From Datisca glomerata (Eukaryota; Streptophyta; Magnoliopsida; Cucurbitales; Datiscaceae), in assembly GCA_003255025.1 (NCBI GenBank), contig QANY01002375.1, positions 1,955,109-2,019,108 of the forward strand: 64,000 bases of DNA. Reading direction: 5' to 3'. Below, in pieces: positions 45,171 through 57,734 of this stretch; positions within the stretch are counted from its first letter, which is position 1, and every line of letters begins with the position of its first letter. Made by a program: the position numbers and the translations under genes. Under the pieces are notes generated by a model. That model was not told the DNA's origin. It made no database searches and saw only the letters and a program-made list of their open reading frames with translations.

Positions 45171-45293
45171 TGTTAGGGGATAATTGAGTCTTCTCAACCC
45201 TAAACAAAAGCAAGCTTAAGTGGATATGTTTTCTCTCACACTTATAAACTGACGGATAACCTCTTCCACAACTGATTTGAGATAACTACAACA
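45171..45293 (-). repeat. 5' LTR of the TRIM
   Basis: 123 bp, TG...CA on the minus strand, followed by the primer-binding site at 45168-45155. Confidence 0.8.
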
Positions 45294-45298
45294 GTTTA

Positions 45299-46222
45299 TA
45301 ATCGCATATGTTAGTAACTATGGAGTCAAATAAGGGAGAAAACATGAAATTTCATAAAATCTTAAAAATACAAAGAAGACCACTATAAGTCATTCAAAAG
45401 AACATTGTACCCCTTTATGTTCTTTGAAAATATGTATTTAAAATTTGAAAAGATACCAATACTAAAACTCTAAGTATGGTAAAAATACTTGAAAAAAAAA
45501 TTCAAACAAATATTTCCAACAACTGCGATTATAAACAAATATTTTCTTACACTGTTGCTTATAGAGCCACCATCACTGCTAAGTAAAATCAATTTCACAA
45601 TACCAACGTAATCAATAAAATTATTCATTTCTTGCCCTACTCATTATGTGTTCCATTAGTTATGTGTTTTGGTGTTTTATTTTTCTTACTCAATTATTAT
45701 TTTCTATAGTCTTGATCTTCCTCCCACCACAAGGGCATCTCTTAATTCAACGAAGAATAATACAGAGAAATAGAAGTGGCAGAATTATCACAAGATGGTT
45801 TGTGGAAAATATAAAAGTGGTAGAATTTATAGTTATTAGTTACCTAACACCTGTTGTACGCTTGGTAATTTTTTTTAATATATATACATATTTATTGCGT
45901 ATTATTATTCAAAACTATTTATATAGTATATAGAAATACTAAAAGTGTTGTACGTTAGCATATAAATTTTAACTTATTGTTTTCTTTGCACAAAAATATA
46001 AATGCGAAAAAAAAATAAAATATTTTTCTTTTGTACTTAAAAAGGTAAAAAAAATGTCAAACGACCAAAAGTTTTTTTTTAAGTTAAAAACTTGTTTGGC
46101 TAAAATATTACAAGAAATTATAACGTCTTTGAATAATTGTTACGTATGAATTATTTAAATTAATCAAGTCCTAAATAAAATCATACGTAAAATGATTCTC
46201 ATCTTATTTAATTTTTGATGTA
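45299..46222. other. AT-rich intergenic DNA, no gene seen
   Basis: A 95-codon plus-strand frame at 45646-45933 is hydrophobic (Ile/Leu/Phe-rich) but has no start context, homology or neighbours to support it. Confidence 0.4.
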
Positions 46223-46880
46223 CTAGCAAATATATATGTGCGAGGCACATTTATTTGAATCTATAATGTATATTTGTTATTATTATTATTACTTATAATC
46301 CATATTGTGTTTGTGCAAATTAAAAAATGTGGTTAGTAATAAAAGTGATTTCATTACATTTAAAATATCTGTTTCATATTTTATTTTAAACACAATCTTC
46401 CTTTGTTGGTTTGCATTGCAAATTTAATTATTTGTTTATAAATTTTGCATATCTATCTTTATATAACATATAAAATCATAACAGTAGTCTTTAAAAGTGT
46501 GATATATTGAATTATTTTTAAATTTTATTATTTAGTTTTTTATAAAGATAATTTACTTTTCTTCTATATTAAATTAATTAATAGAAAACTGTAATTTCTC
46601 TACAACTTTTAAATAATTATTTTATAATTCATTCAAATTTATCAAGTTAAAATCACTATAAATTATTTATTAATTAGTTTTAAATTGATTAAGTACATGA
46701 ATGAATTTAAAATTTAATGATCACTCAATTTATTATAATTTTAAAAATAACTAATTATTAAATATCACATGTGAATCATGAGGTTATTTTGAATAATGTA
46801 TCAATAATTAGTGGATAAATTTATCTAAAAATGATTCTCAAATCCACTATCATATTCTCCCTACTTTTAATATATTAGTT
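46223..46880 (-). mobile_element. Helitron-like element
   Basis: Minus strand ends at 46223 with the hairpin TGTGCCTCGCACA, then tatatatttg and CTAG|T. The other end near 46880 reads CTAATATATTAAAAGTAGGG, like the 5' region of the Helitron at 24165. Length (about 650 bp) matches the other copies. The 5' TC is not preserved. Confidence 0.4.
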
Positions 46881-47000
46881 TTTTTACACGTGCGTTGTAT
46901 GTAAATATAAAGCTTTATAAATACTTTTAACATGTGTCAGCTTATTGCTTGTCTTTATTTATACTAATTAAAGACCAGTGCAACGCACGGAATTACAGTT
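46881..47000 (-). mobile_element. second Helitron-like 3' terminus cluster
   Basis: Minus strand shows CCGTGCGTTGCAC at about 46978 and acaacgcacgtgtaaaaaaa followed by CTAA|T at about 46877. Both resemble GC-rich 3' hairpin regions of plant Helitrons. Too short and decayed to be sure. Confidence 0.3.
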
Positions 47001-49980
47001 GTGTATTTATCGAATTAATATAAACATTAAGTGGATACCTTATTAGTTAGAGAGATGATTCTATTCATTGTCCTAAATTAAGTTCGTATTTTTGTAATTA
47101 ATATGAACAATATAGAAAGTTGAGAACAAAATATAATTGAAAAAAAAAGAAAAGAATGACTCAAAATAATTCAAAGATTTATCATTCTTCTAATATTATC
47201 TTTTTCTTATGATACCAAAAAAGAAATAAAACAAACCCAAAAAACCCTCGAAGAGAGAAAAAATATTCTACAAATCTACATGAAGCCAAAGTGGTACACG
47301 ACTTTTAATCCAATGTAGGCTTCTTCAATATTGGCTCTTGATTATGATACTCCATATCCTAGTAAAGTGTGATTTATATTCGCATTTTCTTTTAAGAGTC
47401 AAGATTAAATTATTCACATATATTGTAAAAAATCCATGCATATATATATCAATTCACCATCAAATTAAAAATTCAAGAGGATACATATAAAACGTAAAAC
47501 ACACGTGCATAAAAATAACCATATCATATCGAATAATAAAGATGTAATCTTTGAAAAATAAAAAACAAAGATGGGATGAGGTTAGGAATGAGAAGGGAGT
47601 ACCAATCTATAGCTACGTCCTAAGCAAATTGAAGCATCCACCTTCAATATCCATTAAAGCAAATGAAAAGTAGAAGAGTCAAGATTGTAGGAAATTGGTG
47701 AATTCACTTCACTTTCTTTAATCAAAATAAAATACTAAAAGATTCTAAATTATATTATTTACAAAAAGAATATTTTACTTTTCTATATAAGTTTTTATAG
47801 GATTTAATTCATTAAATTTAAAACATTCTTGATCTGTTTATTAAAATTCATGCAAAAAGATAGTTTAAAGAAGGAGATATGAATTCCAATAATTATACAA
47901 CCACGTATTTTCTTAATTATTTTCTTACAAAGAATTTTAGTTACTACACATTCATAGTGGCTACGACGCCGGTGAAACTGAGCATGCGTTGATTATCACA
48001 TCATCATATGGTTGTTGATGGTTTGCATCCATCGTGAACCGGTTGAATGATTTGTGCACATGTTTCATCTCTTTGAAAAATTATAGATCATTTTACGTAG
48101 TTGCATGTTGGAATACTCATTTCCTATGTTTCTCAAGAACTATTTATAATAACGGAAATTATTATTTTAAGGGTTTTACTCCTAATGTAAGTTCATGTTC
48201 AAATATAAGATACTTTAATTCTGAATGTAGGCTTGAAATCGAAGAGTTTGATATTAAGTTATTATATCTGACTTTTTGTATGACTGTGGGTGTTTAAAGC
48301 TAAGGGTACTTTTGGAATTATAATTTTTCTCCAAATTAGTACACTTTTATAGATATTATAGATATGTGTTTTCATTACCATGTCAATTCAGAAAATATAA
48401 ATAATGATGTTAACAAGACCATTCATTTTCATCACATACTTTAATCTCAAAACAGGAATGAAGAATGTTAAAATTAAAAAAATAGATGATGTTTTTAGGT
48501 GGTATTTGAATGAAAATTGAATCATATTATTTAGTTAGTTTGACAATATTAAAATTTAAAGATAGTAGACCATTTTCAAGGCTTCTAACAATATAAAATT
48601 GATTTCACTTATTAATTAATCTTTGAACCATTTTTACCAAATGTCATGAGTCTTTTGTTTGTAATATAATACTTTATCTCTTAATCAGAGTTAAATATAA
48701 TAGTTTCATCATTTCATTACTATTTTATCTCATACATAAATTAATATGTTAATATACTATTCAATTTTAAGTATCGATTATTTTTTTATATCTAAGTTAT
48801 TTAAAATATAATGTTAATGTCATCAAATATATGTCAAATTAGACTATAAATTATATTAGCACAATAAATCATAATAACTATTATAAATATTATTCATAAA
48901 TAATTATTAAGTATGTAACTTAAAGATTTCATCAATTATTTTATTAAATAGCTTCACTACTCTAATGGTGACATTTAATTTTAAATTGATTGATAATTTA
49001 GTAACTTTAAGAAAGCATGAGGATAAGCTTGTCCAAAAATATTTTTCTCAATATCCACACTTTTATATATAAGTATGAAATTTTGACACATATACACATT
49101 AATATGTTAATATGTTATTCATATTTTAACTACAATTATTTTTTTCTTTATATCGAAATTGTTTAAAATATATTGTTAAAAAAATATTACATGATTCTAA
49201 AAGAGAAAAAACAAATTGAGCGTGTAGACTAAAAAAAATAGGTACATATACCTAAAATAAGATGAGTATGCAGGTCCCAAATAAGCAGGACTTGCATGCC
49301 CATAAATAGAGCATTCAAAACCATAGTCAGAACCACGGGTAAAATCATTGCCTATATAATTATTACAAAAATTTAGAGAATTAAATCAATATGTGGTAGC
49401 ATGAGAAACATGAGCATCTACAATCTGATTATCTTTGCAATAAATGTGAAAAACATGAAATTTCATTAGAGATATTAATAAAATGCTCAATTCAAAACTT
49501 GACGTAATTTCCACGAAAGCGTATTAGAACGGGCAAAGAGAAGCTAAATACAAAAAAGTTAAGCATTTTCCAACCATAATATTTTCCATCGATATTTTCA
49601 AGCATGTTCAACAATATAAATAATAAAGACTCCAACGCAAAAACTGAACCGAGTAAGATAGAAAAACATCATTTTATAAAAGATTTACAAGTTCAAAAAA
49701 TACTACCACAACCTCTGACACCGGGGGATATAAAAAAGCTCCATCAGTATTATTAACCTTTATCCATAAATACGATTAGATCTCTCTAACTGACCTCAAT
49801 GACATAGAAAATTGACCCTTATTGAGTGTCTCTGATGAAGTACTTTTAGGTGAGATTACAATGAACCAAAAAATTCAAGGAACATGATTAAAAGTTGCTA
49901 CCCTCATGCTGGTTACAAATGTTTTTCTTGATAGTTGTAGACCAACCAAGTTATTAGACTAAATTTTAATTTGTCAACCA
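47001..49980. other. AT-rich intergenic DNA
   Basis: No gene seen. A segment of about 80 bp with aatatgttaatat and tttaaaatata blocks at 48732-48812 recurs in the same direction at 49085-49175. The plus-strand frame 48034-48297 (87 codons) has no recognisable motif. Confidence 0.5.
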
Positions 49981-49984
49981 CTCA

Positions 49985-50004
49985 TATATATATATATATA
50001 TATT
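49985..50004. repeat. TA microsatellite
   Basis: Ten or so TA units after actca. Confidence 0.9.
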
Positions 50005-50039
50005 AGTTTAGTAACTCATTTTAATAATTTATAAAATAA

Positions 50040-50530
50040 CAATCTATCTATGACAACTGATACATTCACTTTGTCAATTAAATTTATTGTTTGTTCTGTC
50101 TTAACATTACTCAATATTATTACCTCTAATCACATAATCCTAGCTCCAGCAATTTCTTATGCTCCTAGTCCCATTGAAAGGCCGACAGGGACAGACATGT
50201 TTACCTTCGTTAAATTAAGGCCATGGAGTCGGTGGCCATGGCAATCTTAAAGCCGAAAACCAAGGCGAAAGCAAGATGAGAGATGACATCTCGGTGTCCG
50301 GCGGGTCCCGTCTCGTTTGACAAACTGTAGTTACGATCGCCGACATGATAAATAGAGCCGTATATCTTCTGACAAAGAGTGGATTTCTTGATGCAATTTC
50401 TACTTTCGTTGCTCAAATTCTTTGAATACCCACAAAATCCATCGTTTTCGTATTCCATCCTTCTTTTTCTTTGTTCTTGATGAGTCGCTGTAAGCCAGAA
50501 AAAAAAATTAACAGTAAATTTCATTCAATG
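50040..50530. other. unassigned GC-richer segment with overlapping frames on both strands
   Basis: A 66-codon plus frame (50050-50250) has a hydrophobic start and a Pro/Ser segment (LAPAISYAPSPIERPTGTD). A 104-codon minus frame (50524-50210) lies opposite. I recognise neither. Could be an exon relic. Confidence 0.2.
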
Positions 50531-50775
50531 GGCTTAAACTTGTTTTTAATAATGTTCATAAATATACAATTTAAAACATAACATAAAAAATGAATGCAAG
50601 TGTAAAAACATCAAAATGAATCGTATGTTTTTTTATGAAACGAAAATAAACACGACGTAACGATTTTTAAAATAAAATTTTTTATTGAAAGTTGTTTTCA
50701 ATTAGGATCTATTATATATTTATATATTAAAACTAAGATATACATAGATAGAAATCATATACCTTTTGTAGTCTA

Positions 50776-52084
50776 TATCAAGCGTCCTTGCAAACCAAAG
50801 ATCATGCGTTTTCATGAATAACGGACTTCGAGATTCACACTAAAATCTTTCAAGTCAATCATCAAACGCACTAGGGCGTGTGTGAGCACGTAGAATAATC
50901 AAAATATTTTGTCTCTAAATGTACTCAACACATGAGATCTAGAGATTTACTGAGATTCACACTAAAAATAATATTTAATTTCAAAATTACCATTACAATG
51001 AGATCCACTGCAATTTGTATCCAACTACAGTGTCACACGACACTGCAGTTGCCGTGATCCATCACAGTGCCTCACGGCACTGTGTGTCACGCACTACTGT
51101 AGTATCTTGTGGCACTACAGTATTGCACGCCTACTCTGATTCACAATTAGTGATTGACACGTGTAATTACTGCGAATTAAATATTTATTTTAATCAGATA
51201 AATATCTAAATATCAGTTAATTCAAAATTAACATATCTGATTATTTCTATCAACTAACTTATTTGTTAGTTCACAAACAACAAATTTAATTGATTCAAAT
51301 TATTATCTATTAATTGAATTAGATATTTTGTCTTACTTATTGATACTTAAAAACAATCGATATAATTATTTTTATATATATGTAATTTCTGAAATTTATA
51401 TATAAATAATTTAATTAATTAATCACACATAACTATCTCATAATTACGTACTTGCCCCAGCATAAAAATTATTTTTGCAAGTCAGTCTTTATCTCATGTC
51501 TTGTAATATTCACAATTTAGATTTCGTAGTACAGAGGTGACTTGGAGACCATAGACCTATAATCTTAAGCTCTAATAAATCATGTTATTAATTAAACTAT
51601 TTAATTAAATAATCTTATTTATTAATTCTATTATTACTCAACTATAAATATGGAATTGAACTCTTAGAGATTATAGAATGTATTTATAGAGTATTCTCGT
51701 GTAGTCCATTAATATAAACATTTCACGTAGTTCTGTCCTCCAATTATTGGTTCGTAAATCAGAGCTGGTCAAAATTATCATTTTACCCTTCTAATTACCT
51801 CTTGATCCTTAAGTACCATTAATTCACTAGTGAATGACTAATTTATAATCGTATTATAAATTTAAGTTCAATAACCATTCAGTCTAGAATTAACACTTAA
51901 GGGAACTAATAATTTAAAAGAATAATTATAAGAAAAATCATAGTCTCATTAATGAATATGAAATTTTCAGATAGTTATATAAATTATTCAATAATAATTT
52001 AAAAAAATTATAAGAAAAATGTAATTTCATTAAATTTTATATTAAAATGACAATACACATGCTTTGAGGCATAACCTCTCAACA
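50776..52084 (-). mobile_element. probable 3' LTR of a Ty1/copia element
   Basis: The minus strand after the RNase H remnant passes a purine tract (gtgagagat) and then TGTTGAGAGGTTATGCC at 52084, a likely LTR start. The far edge is uncertain; minus-strand TAGACTACA near 50776 is one candidate. No second copy is present for confirmation. It contains three hairpins at 51028-51122. Confidence 0.45.
51028..51122. repeat. three consecutive hairpins
   Basis: CAGTGTC/GACACTG (51028-51034 and 51039-51045, loop ACAC); CACAGTGCC/GGCACTGTG (51063-51071 and 51076-51084, loop TCAC); TACTGTAGT/ACTACAGTA (51095-51103 and 51114-51122). All arms are perfect and share the ca-c/g-tgta/g core, so they may be copies of one module. 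Confidence 0.85.
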
Positions 52085-52089
52085 ATCTC

Positions 52090-54060
52090 TCACTTGTCCT
52101 AAACTAAATGCGGCATCTTTCTCAACCACATGTTACGCACATGACACTCAAATGACTTCGCAGGAAGTGTCCTGGTAAAAGGATCAGCCAGGTTCTGATC
52201 TGACACTATCTTCATAACAGTCACATCCCTTTGATGCATGATCTCTCTTACAATATGATATTACCTCTCTATGTGCTTGCCCCTCTTGTGACTCCTTGGT
52301 TCTTTGGAATTAGCTACCGCCCCACTGTTCAATATAAGATCAGCGGCTTGTCCATATCTGGAACTACTTCCAGATCAGTATAGAACTTTCTGAGCTATAT
52401 CGCTTCTTTCGCAGCTTCACAAGCCGCTAAATATTCGGCATCCATAGCGGGATCTACAATGTTGGATTATTTTATACTTCTCCAGACTACAGCTCTTCCA
52501 CATAGGGTGAATACTATAAAAGTACCCACATTTAGTCTCTAGAGCATAGCCAATGAATATACATATTTCAGACCTTCAGTCTAACTTTCCAGTCTTTGGT
52601 CTAAGAACGTGAGCTAGACACTCACATATACAGAATTGGCGCAAACTGGGTTTGGAGTCATTCCATTACTCTAAAGGTGTCTTGCTTACAAACTTAGAGA
52701 GCACTACTTTCAAAATGTATGTTGTCGTGTGTAATGCATATCCCCAAAATATAAGTGGTAGTGATGAGTAGCTTAACATCGACCTAACCATATCTAATAA
52801 GGTTTGATTTCTCCTTTCTGAAACACCATTTTGTTGTGATGTTCCATGTGCTGTGAGTTGGGATAAGATTTCATACTCTAACAAGTAATTCTTGAATTCT
52901 AAATCTAAGTATTCAATACATCGATCTGATCGAAGGATTTTCAATGATTTACCTAATTGTTTTTCAGCTTCAGCTTTGAAATCTTTAAACTTTCTACAAG
53001 TTTCAGACTTTCTATGGATTAGGTAAGTATAATCATATCTTGAGTAATTGTAAAAAAAGTGAGAATATACTCATACTCACCTCTAGCTTGTACATTGATC
53101 AGTCCACAACATCATTATGCACTAGCTCAAGTGGTTCCTTGGCTATTTGGCCTTTTACAGTGAAAAGTCTATTGGTCATTTTACCCTCTAGAAAGGATTC
53201 ACAAACAAGAAGAGTTTCAAGTTTTAGTTCTCTCAAAGCACAATACTTTGTTAACTTGCTTAACCTATCTAGATTAATATGTCCTAACCTAAGACGTCAA
53301 AGATATGTGTTATCATCATCATGATAAACTCTTTGTCGTTTGTTACTTTTAGGTTTTGCTACATTAAGTAATTCAGAATTATATAACGCGTGTTCAAATG
53401 ATTTATGCGTATACAATCTGTCGTTACTTTTGCATGACAAACATTGAATCCATTTTTAGAATAAATAAACTCATTATTAAATAAAGAAACTTCAAAAATT
53501 TATTCATGCAGTAACGAAAGAGAAATCAAAATTCTCGAAAATCTAAAAATATAATAAATAACGTTCAAAACTAAATAATTATTTCCAAAATTAAGGTGCA
53601 CTGTCCCCAATGCTTTCACTGACACGAGCGCACCACTTCCAACTCTCATAATGACCTCACCATCAGCCAACGCCCTTGACGAATCAAGCATATACAAAGA
53701 AGAATATACATGGTTAGTGGCTCCTGAATCCAGTATCCAAGATGACAAATCATATTCTACTAAACAAGCTTCAAGTACAAGTAAAACATATTCACCTTTT
53801 CTTTTCAGCTCGAAGAGATACTTGTTACAGTTTCTATTCCATTAAACTTTAACCCCACAATGGAAATATTTTCCTGCGAGTTCGTTGTTAATATTGTACT
53901 TCTCGCCATCGGCTGACCTTTTGACCTTCTTTTTATTATTATTTTTCCTTTTGTTCATACCATTCTTCTTCTTCCCTTTGTTACTACTAACAACAGAAGA
54001 AGAAGGGTTTTGCTCGGTAGCATTTACCCGCCCCCAACGGTAGCCCTTGTGTCAATAATC
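52090..54060 (-). pseudogene. Ty1/copia polyprotein remnant lacking RT
   Basis: Minus-strand order is gag end with a decayed zinc knuckle (about 53870, FHCGVKV and RNCNKYL), protease (53748-53500, SSWILDSGATNHVYSS), pre-integrase (about 53280), integrase core (52944-52666, SDRCIEYLDLEFKNYL and SQQNGVSERRNQTLLDMVRS) and then, from about 52480, RNase H (AMDAEYLAACEAAKEAI and a DPFTR-like block near 52170). The RT between integrase and RNase H is deleted. Many stops. Confidence 0.8.
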
Positions 54061-55336
54061 TAAGTATCAACTGCAGGCCTTTCATGACTTTATTCAACAA
54101 GAATAAGTTCATTATGCTCATAGTAGACATAATAATAACTGAAAAATGAAATATACATGATTCAATATAATTGAAATAAATATCCAAAGTAAACGTGATG
54201 CATGAATGTAACATATTAAACACATAAATATATCATTTACTAATCCATGATAAAACAACCTAACAATTAATGTGTCACTTTAGGGTCGGTCAGATTAATC
54301 TTAGACTATCTATGAGACATTCTCATCCTTATTAATTAAAACTTAAAATATCTTATATGTTCTCTTTTAATAATAAAGTATCGTTTATTCGGTCAAGTCA
54401 CAATTATCTACATGAAAGATTAATTGATATTTTGTGAGTGTAACCCATTATTTCATATTCCATGGATTGATTTAGAATATGTCGTCTTAGGGTCGGTCAA
54501 AACTAAACTGCACCACTTAGTCCTATCTTCTTAAGAAATCCAATCTTGGTTTTGATACAGTTTGAAACCTTACTTAGGGTGATGAAAACAAAGTCATCTC
54601 GAGGTCCTTATTGTGCCTCACATTTTTGTACTAATATTGGAGACCATAAGTTACATTGACATGTAAACCTTATCCCTCTCACTATTTTAGGATAATGTAT
54701 ATCTATTTTAACTAATCAATTAATTATAAATTGATTACTAGTTAAAATGGTAACCCTATGAATGTTAAATTAACAATTAATCTAATCTCATTGGTCTAAG
54801 TTCATTTAACCTTCTAAAGAGTTTAAGTTACAATTAGGTAAACTTAGATTAAGTAATTAATTACATTCATCAAAACTTTAATAAAACTCTTTTAATAAAG
54901 ATGGTTATCCTAAAGATTATTATAATCTTGAGAATGGTGTGATTACCAAGTTTTAACTAATTAAAACCTAGCAGTTTACATACAATTGATTTTTTAAAAT
55001 AATTCATATAAACATATTAGGATAATCCTAATAAATCATGTTTCTACTGATGAGATGCATGATTAAATAAACTATGTGGGTTTTACGTATGGCACGTGAT
55101 TGACTAATGCATGATCATGTTATCACTCATATTAATAAATAATTATTTAATAATTAAATAAAATAATAATGGGCATAGTGACTATTGAGTATTTTTAAAT
55201 TAAAACCAATAAAATAAAGAAATAAAATTACAAAGAGCACTTCAAGATTACATATTTCCAAAATATCTCCTTCTCCACCTCATGTCCATCTTCATAATCT
55301 TCAAGCCTCGAACAACACCCTTTTTAATTAGGAAAA
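54061..55336. other. AT-rich stretch, no gene seen
   Basis: Where gag and the 5' LTR of the copia element should lie there is only AT-rich DNA. The phrase ttagggtcggtca occurs twice in it (about 54280 and 54488). Confidence 0.5.
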
Positions 55337-55339
55337 ACT

Positions 55340-57284
55340 CACTACAAGAAAAATCGTTTTCCCCTGTGATCTTCTTTGTCTATGGCGGCGGTTAATGTTT
55401 TGCAACCACCGAAAAAGTTTGAAGCGGTTTTGTTTTCTCTTTTCTGACGGTTTCTAATCTTCGGCAAAGTGTATTTAACGGTCGTTCAAACCGCTGCCAA
55501 ATGCCCAGAAACTGAAAAAGAAAAAAATGTTTTCGGCGATTTTAAACCGTATCTATAGGCTCTAAAATCGTCACTATAAATTGAAATTTTGGCTTGAATT
55601 TTTTTTGTTTTTTAAACATCCCATAATTTTCAAAAATACATGTTTCAAAAAATATTCTATATCACATATGTCAGAATCTATAAATACAAAAATTTCAACA
55701 AGTCAGAGTCCGTCAATTCAAATATTCACAAATTCTGACATTTTAAACGTTCACAAATTCAAACATTCATAAATTTTAATGATTCAGAGTCCATCAATTG
55801 AAACATTCACAAATTCTAAAGGCAAAACAATATAAGTTCAAACTTAAGTAAATATAGTATTTTCCATCGTCACCGAACTTTATGCGATCATGAAGTTGAG
55901 GGAGGATTTTTAGAATCCCATAAACACATAAAATGAATAAAATTAGTATTATTGTTCGAATAAACATAATTTATAATTACGTAAAGTATATATTCCTTAG
56001 AAACCTTACATCATCACTGTCGGAGAATGAGAACGAAAGATTTTTTGCTTGCACCATTTTCATAAGTATGCTACTTGGGATTGAAGTTGAAATTAACCAT
56101 CTTGAAGTTCATGCACCTGTGACTTAACTCTCTCATGCTCTGCAAGTGGAATGAACGCCTCTTCAAAAAACTAGCGGCTGCTTTACGATTCAGAAAACAC
56201 ATGTATGGTTCACATTAACCTCTTCTCCATTTGAATTTTGCAATTTGGATTCACCATGAAAAAACCAACGTGTATAACCAATGCAAAACCCATTATGCAC
56301 CAAGTTCCCATGCACACTCTCCCTATTCATTCTCAGCGTATTCACACAACGTTTATATGGATACAAAACTCTTATCCTCTACAGAAACTCTTTCAAAAGA
56401 AAAATCAAGAAACTCCTCAACTTCATAAAGGTACTCTTGACTAACTCGAGATTTTTCAACCCAAATTTTATCCATATTAAAAATCAACATGAACACATTA
56501 TAATAGATAGTTCAATACAATGAAAATTAAAGTCACAATGAAATTAAGTTGTTCTCAACAATGGTATTACTTTATCATTGCTAAAAGTGGGATTGTATTT
56601 AAGAGCTAGGACTAACATAATAGGTAAATTTAAGAGCTAGAACTAACATAATATGTTTGAGTTTAAGATATGTCCTATTTTACTAGTTTCTTATCATTTT
56701 ATTTGTTAGTACTCATTCATAAACTGAATAAAAGTCATCAGATTGTATAGTTTTATCTTCAAGGAGAATAGATATGAACTATCAACATTTACATCCAAAA
56801 ACCAGTAAATATACAACCAATAATTGAACTAAACCACATCAAAATCGATCAACAATGGCTGAAAAATCAGAATCGATCAACAAGGGTTATAAAATCAGAA
56901 TCAATCAACAAGGATTGGAAAATCAAAATCGATTGAAAAGGGCTAGAAAATCAGCAGCAAAGTACCTTCAAGAGACAGAGGAGATCACGGTGGAGACAGA
57001 GGAGCTCGCGAGACAAATAGACATGCAAAGAAGATAGAGATCTATGAGAGAGACAGAGAGAAAATGGGCGAGTTAGAGAGAGAATCGAGTATGTACCTGT
57101 ACATCACAGAGGAACTCGTGGTGGAGGAGCTTGCGGTAGAGAAATCACGATAGAGGAGCACCTGGGTTTGAAATCGTCTGTTGCACAGAGAGAGAATGAG
57201 TTCCGTGCGAGTTTGGGTGAAAAGAAAAATAAGGGATTTAAAAGCTTTTTAGCAGTTATTTTAAACCGCTGGTAAAGGCGCCTC
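55340..57284 (+). mobile_element. CACTA-type element, left end and internal non-coding DNA
   Basis: CACTACAAGAAAAATCG at 55340 is the canonical CACTA terminus. Behind it are subterminal motifs (ggcggcggttaatg, gaagcggttttg, ttcaaaccgctgcc, tttaaaccgt). At 57240-57284 a similar inverted set appears (agcagttattttaaaccgct), as expected near the other end, but the matching terminus is missing: the caulimovirid primer site starts at 57286. A purine-rich stretch at 56855-57180 holds a 60-codon frame with no known motif. No transposase. Confidence 0.6.
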
Positions 57285-57285
57285 T

Positions 57286-57299
57286 TGGTATCAGAGCCA
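57286..57299 (+). promoter_or_regulatory. Met-tRNA primer-binding site of the caulimovirid
   Basis: TGGTATCAGAGCCA is complementary to the 3' end of plant initiator Met-tRNA. This is the minus-strand primer site used by caulimovirids and conventionally base 1 of their genome. It also serves copia elements, but what follows here is viral. Confidence 0.8.
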
Positions 57300-57734
57300 A
57301 ACCTGGTGGAGATAATTACTGTATTAATAACTGTTCCTACTTCAATATCTGCTTAATTAAATTGCTCACCGCCTATTATGGCTGGTTATTGATAATATTG
57401 TTTACTTATTTTCTTACATGAATAATTACTTTATATAATCTTACTCTCCGCCCAAGTGGCTGGTTATTCTTACAATTGATTATTTCTATGTATTATTTGT
57501 TTACCTAATCTGTGAATCTATTTATCAGAGGCTGACGTATCAGCTTCTATTTGGTTAGGTTCAGGGACCTAGGTAAGACCTCTTAGATACGTAAATCCCG
57601 AGGGTAGGGTGGTTGTAGAGGTGAAAGGGAGAAGAGTGAAGCCTAATAGAAGGTTGTAGAAGTCACCACAAGGTTAGTAACAAACAATACAATATGAAAT
57701 TCTCAATAATAAGAATAATTTAGTTAGTTGAGCA

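Larger units (their letters stand above)
44786..45293 (-). mobile_element. intact TRIM retrotransposon, 508 bp
   Basis: Minus orientation. The 5' LTR is 45293-45171 (123 bp, TGTTGTAG to CTAACA) and the 3' LTR is 44904-44786 (119 bp, TGTGGGG to GAAACA). A perfect 5-bp target duplication GTTTA flanks it (44781-44785 and 45294-45298). Two bases inside the 5' LTR lies TGGTCTCAAAGCCA, close to the Met-tRNA primer site. Before the 3' LTR is a purine tract gatgggagagat. The interior (about 270 bp) has no coding sequence. The LTRs share aagcttgct/aagctagct, cttataa and cacaact blocks with a widespread dicot TRIM type. Confidence 0.85.

Noticed and set aside
45646..45933. Hydrophobic 95-codon frame as a membrane protein
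   Set aside because: Composition expected by chance in AT-rich DNA; no homology or promoter.
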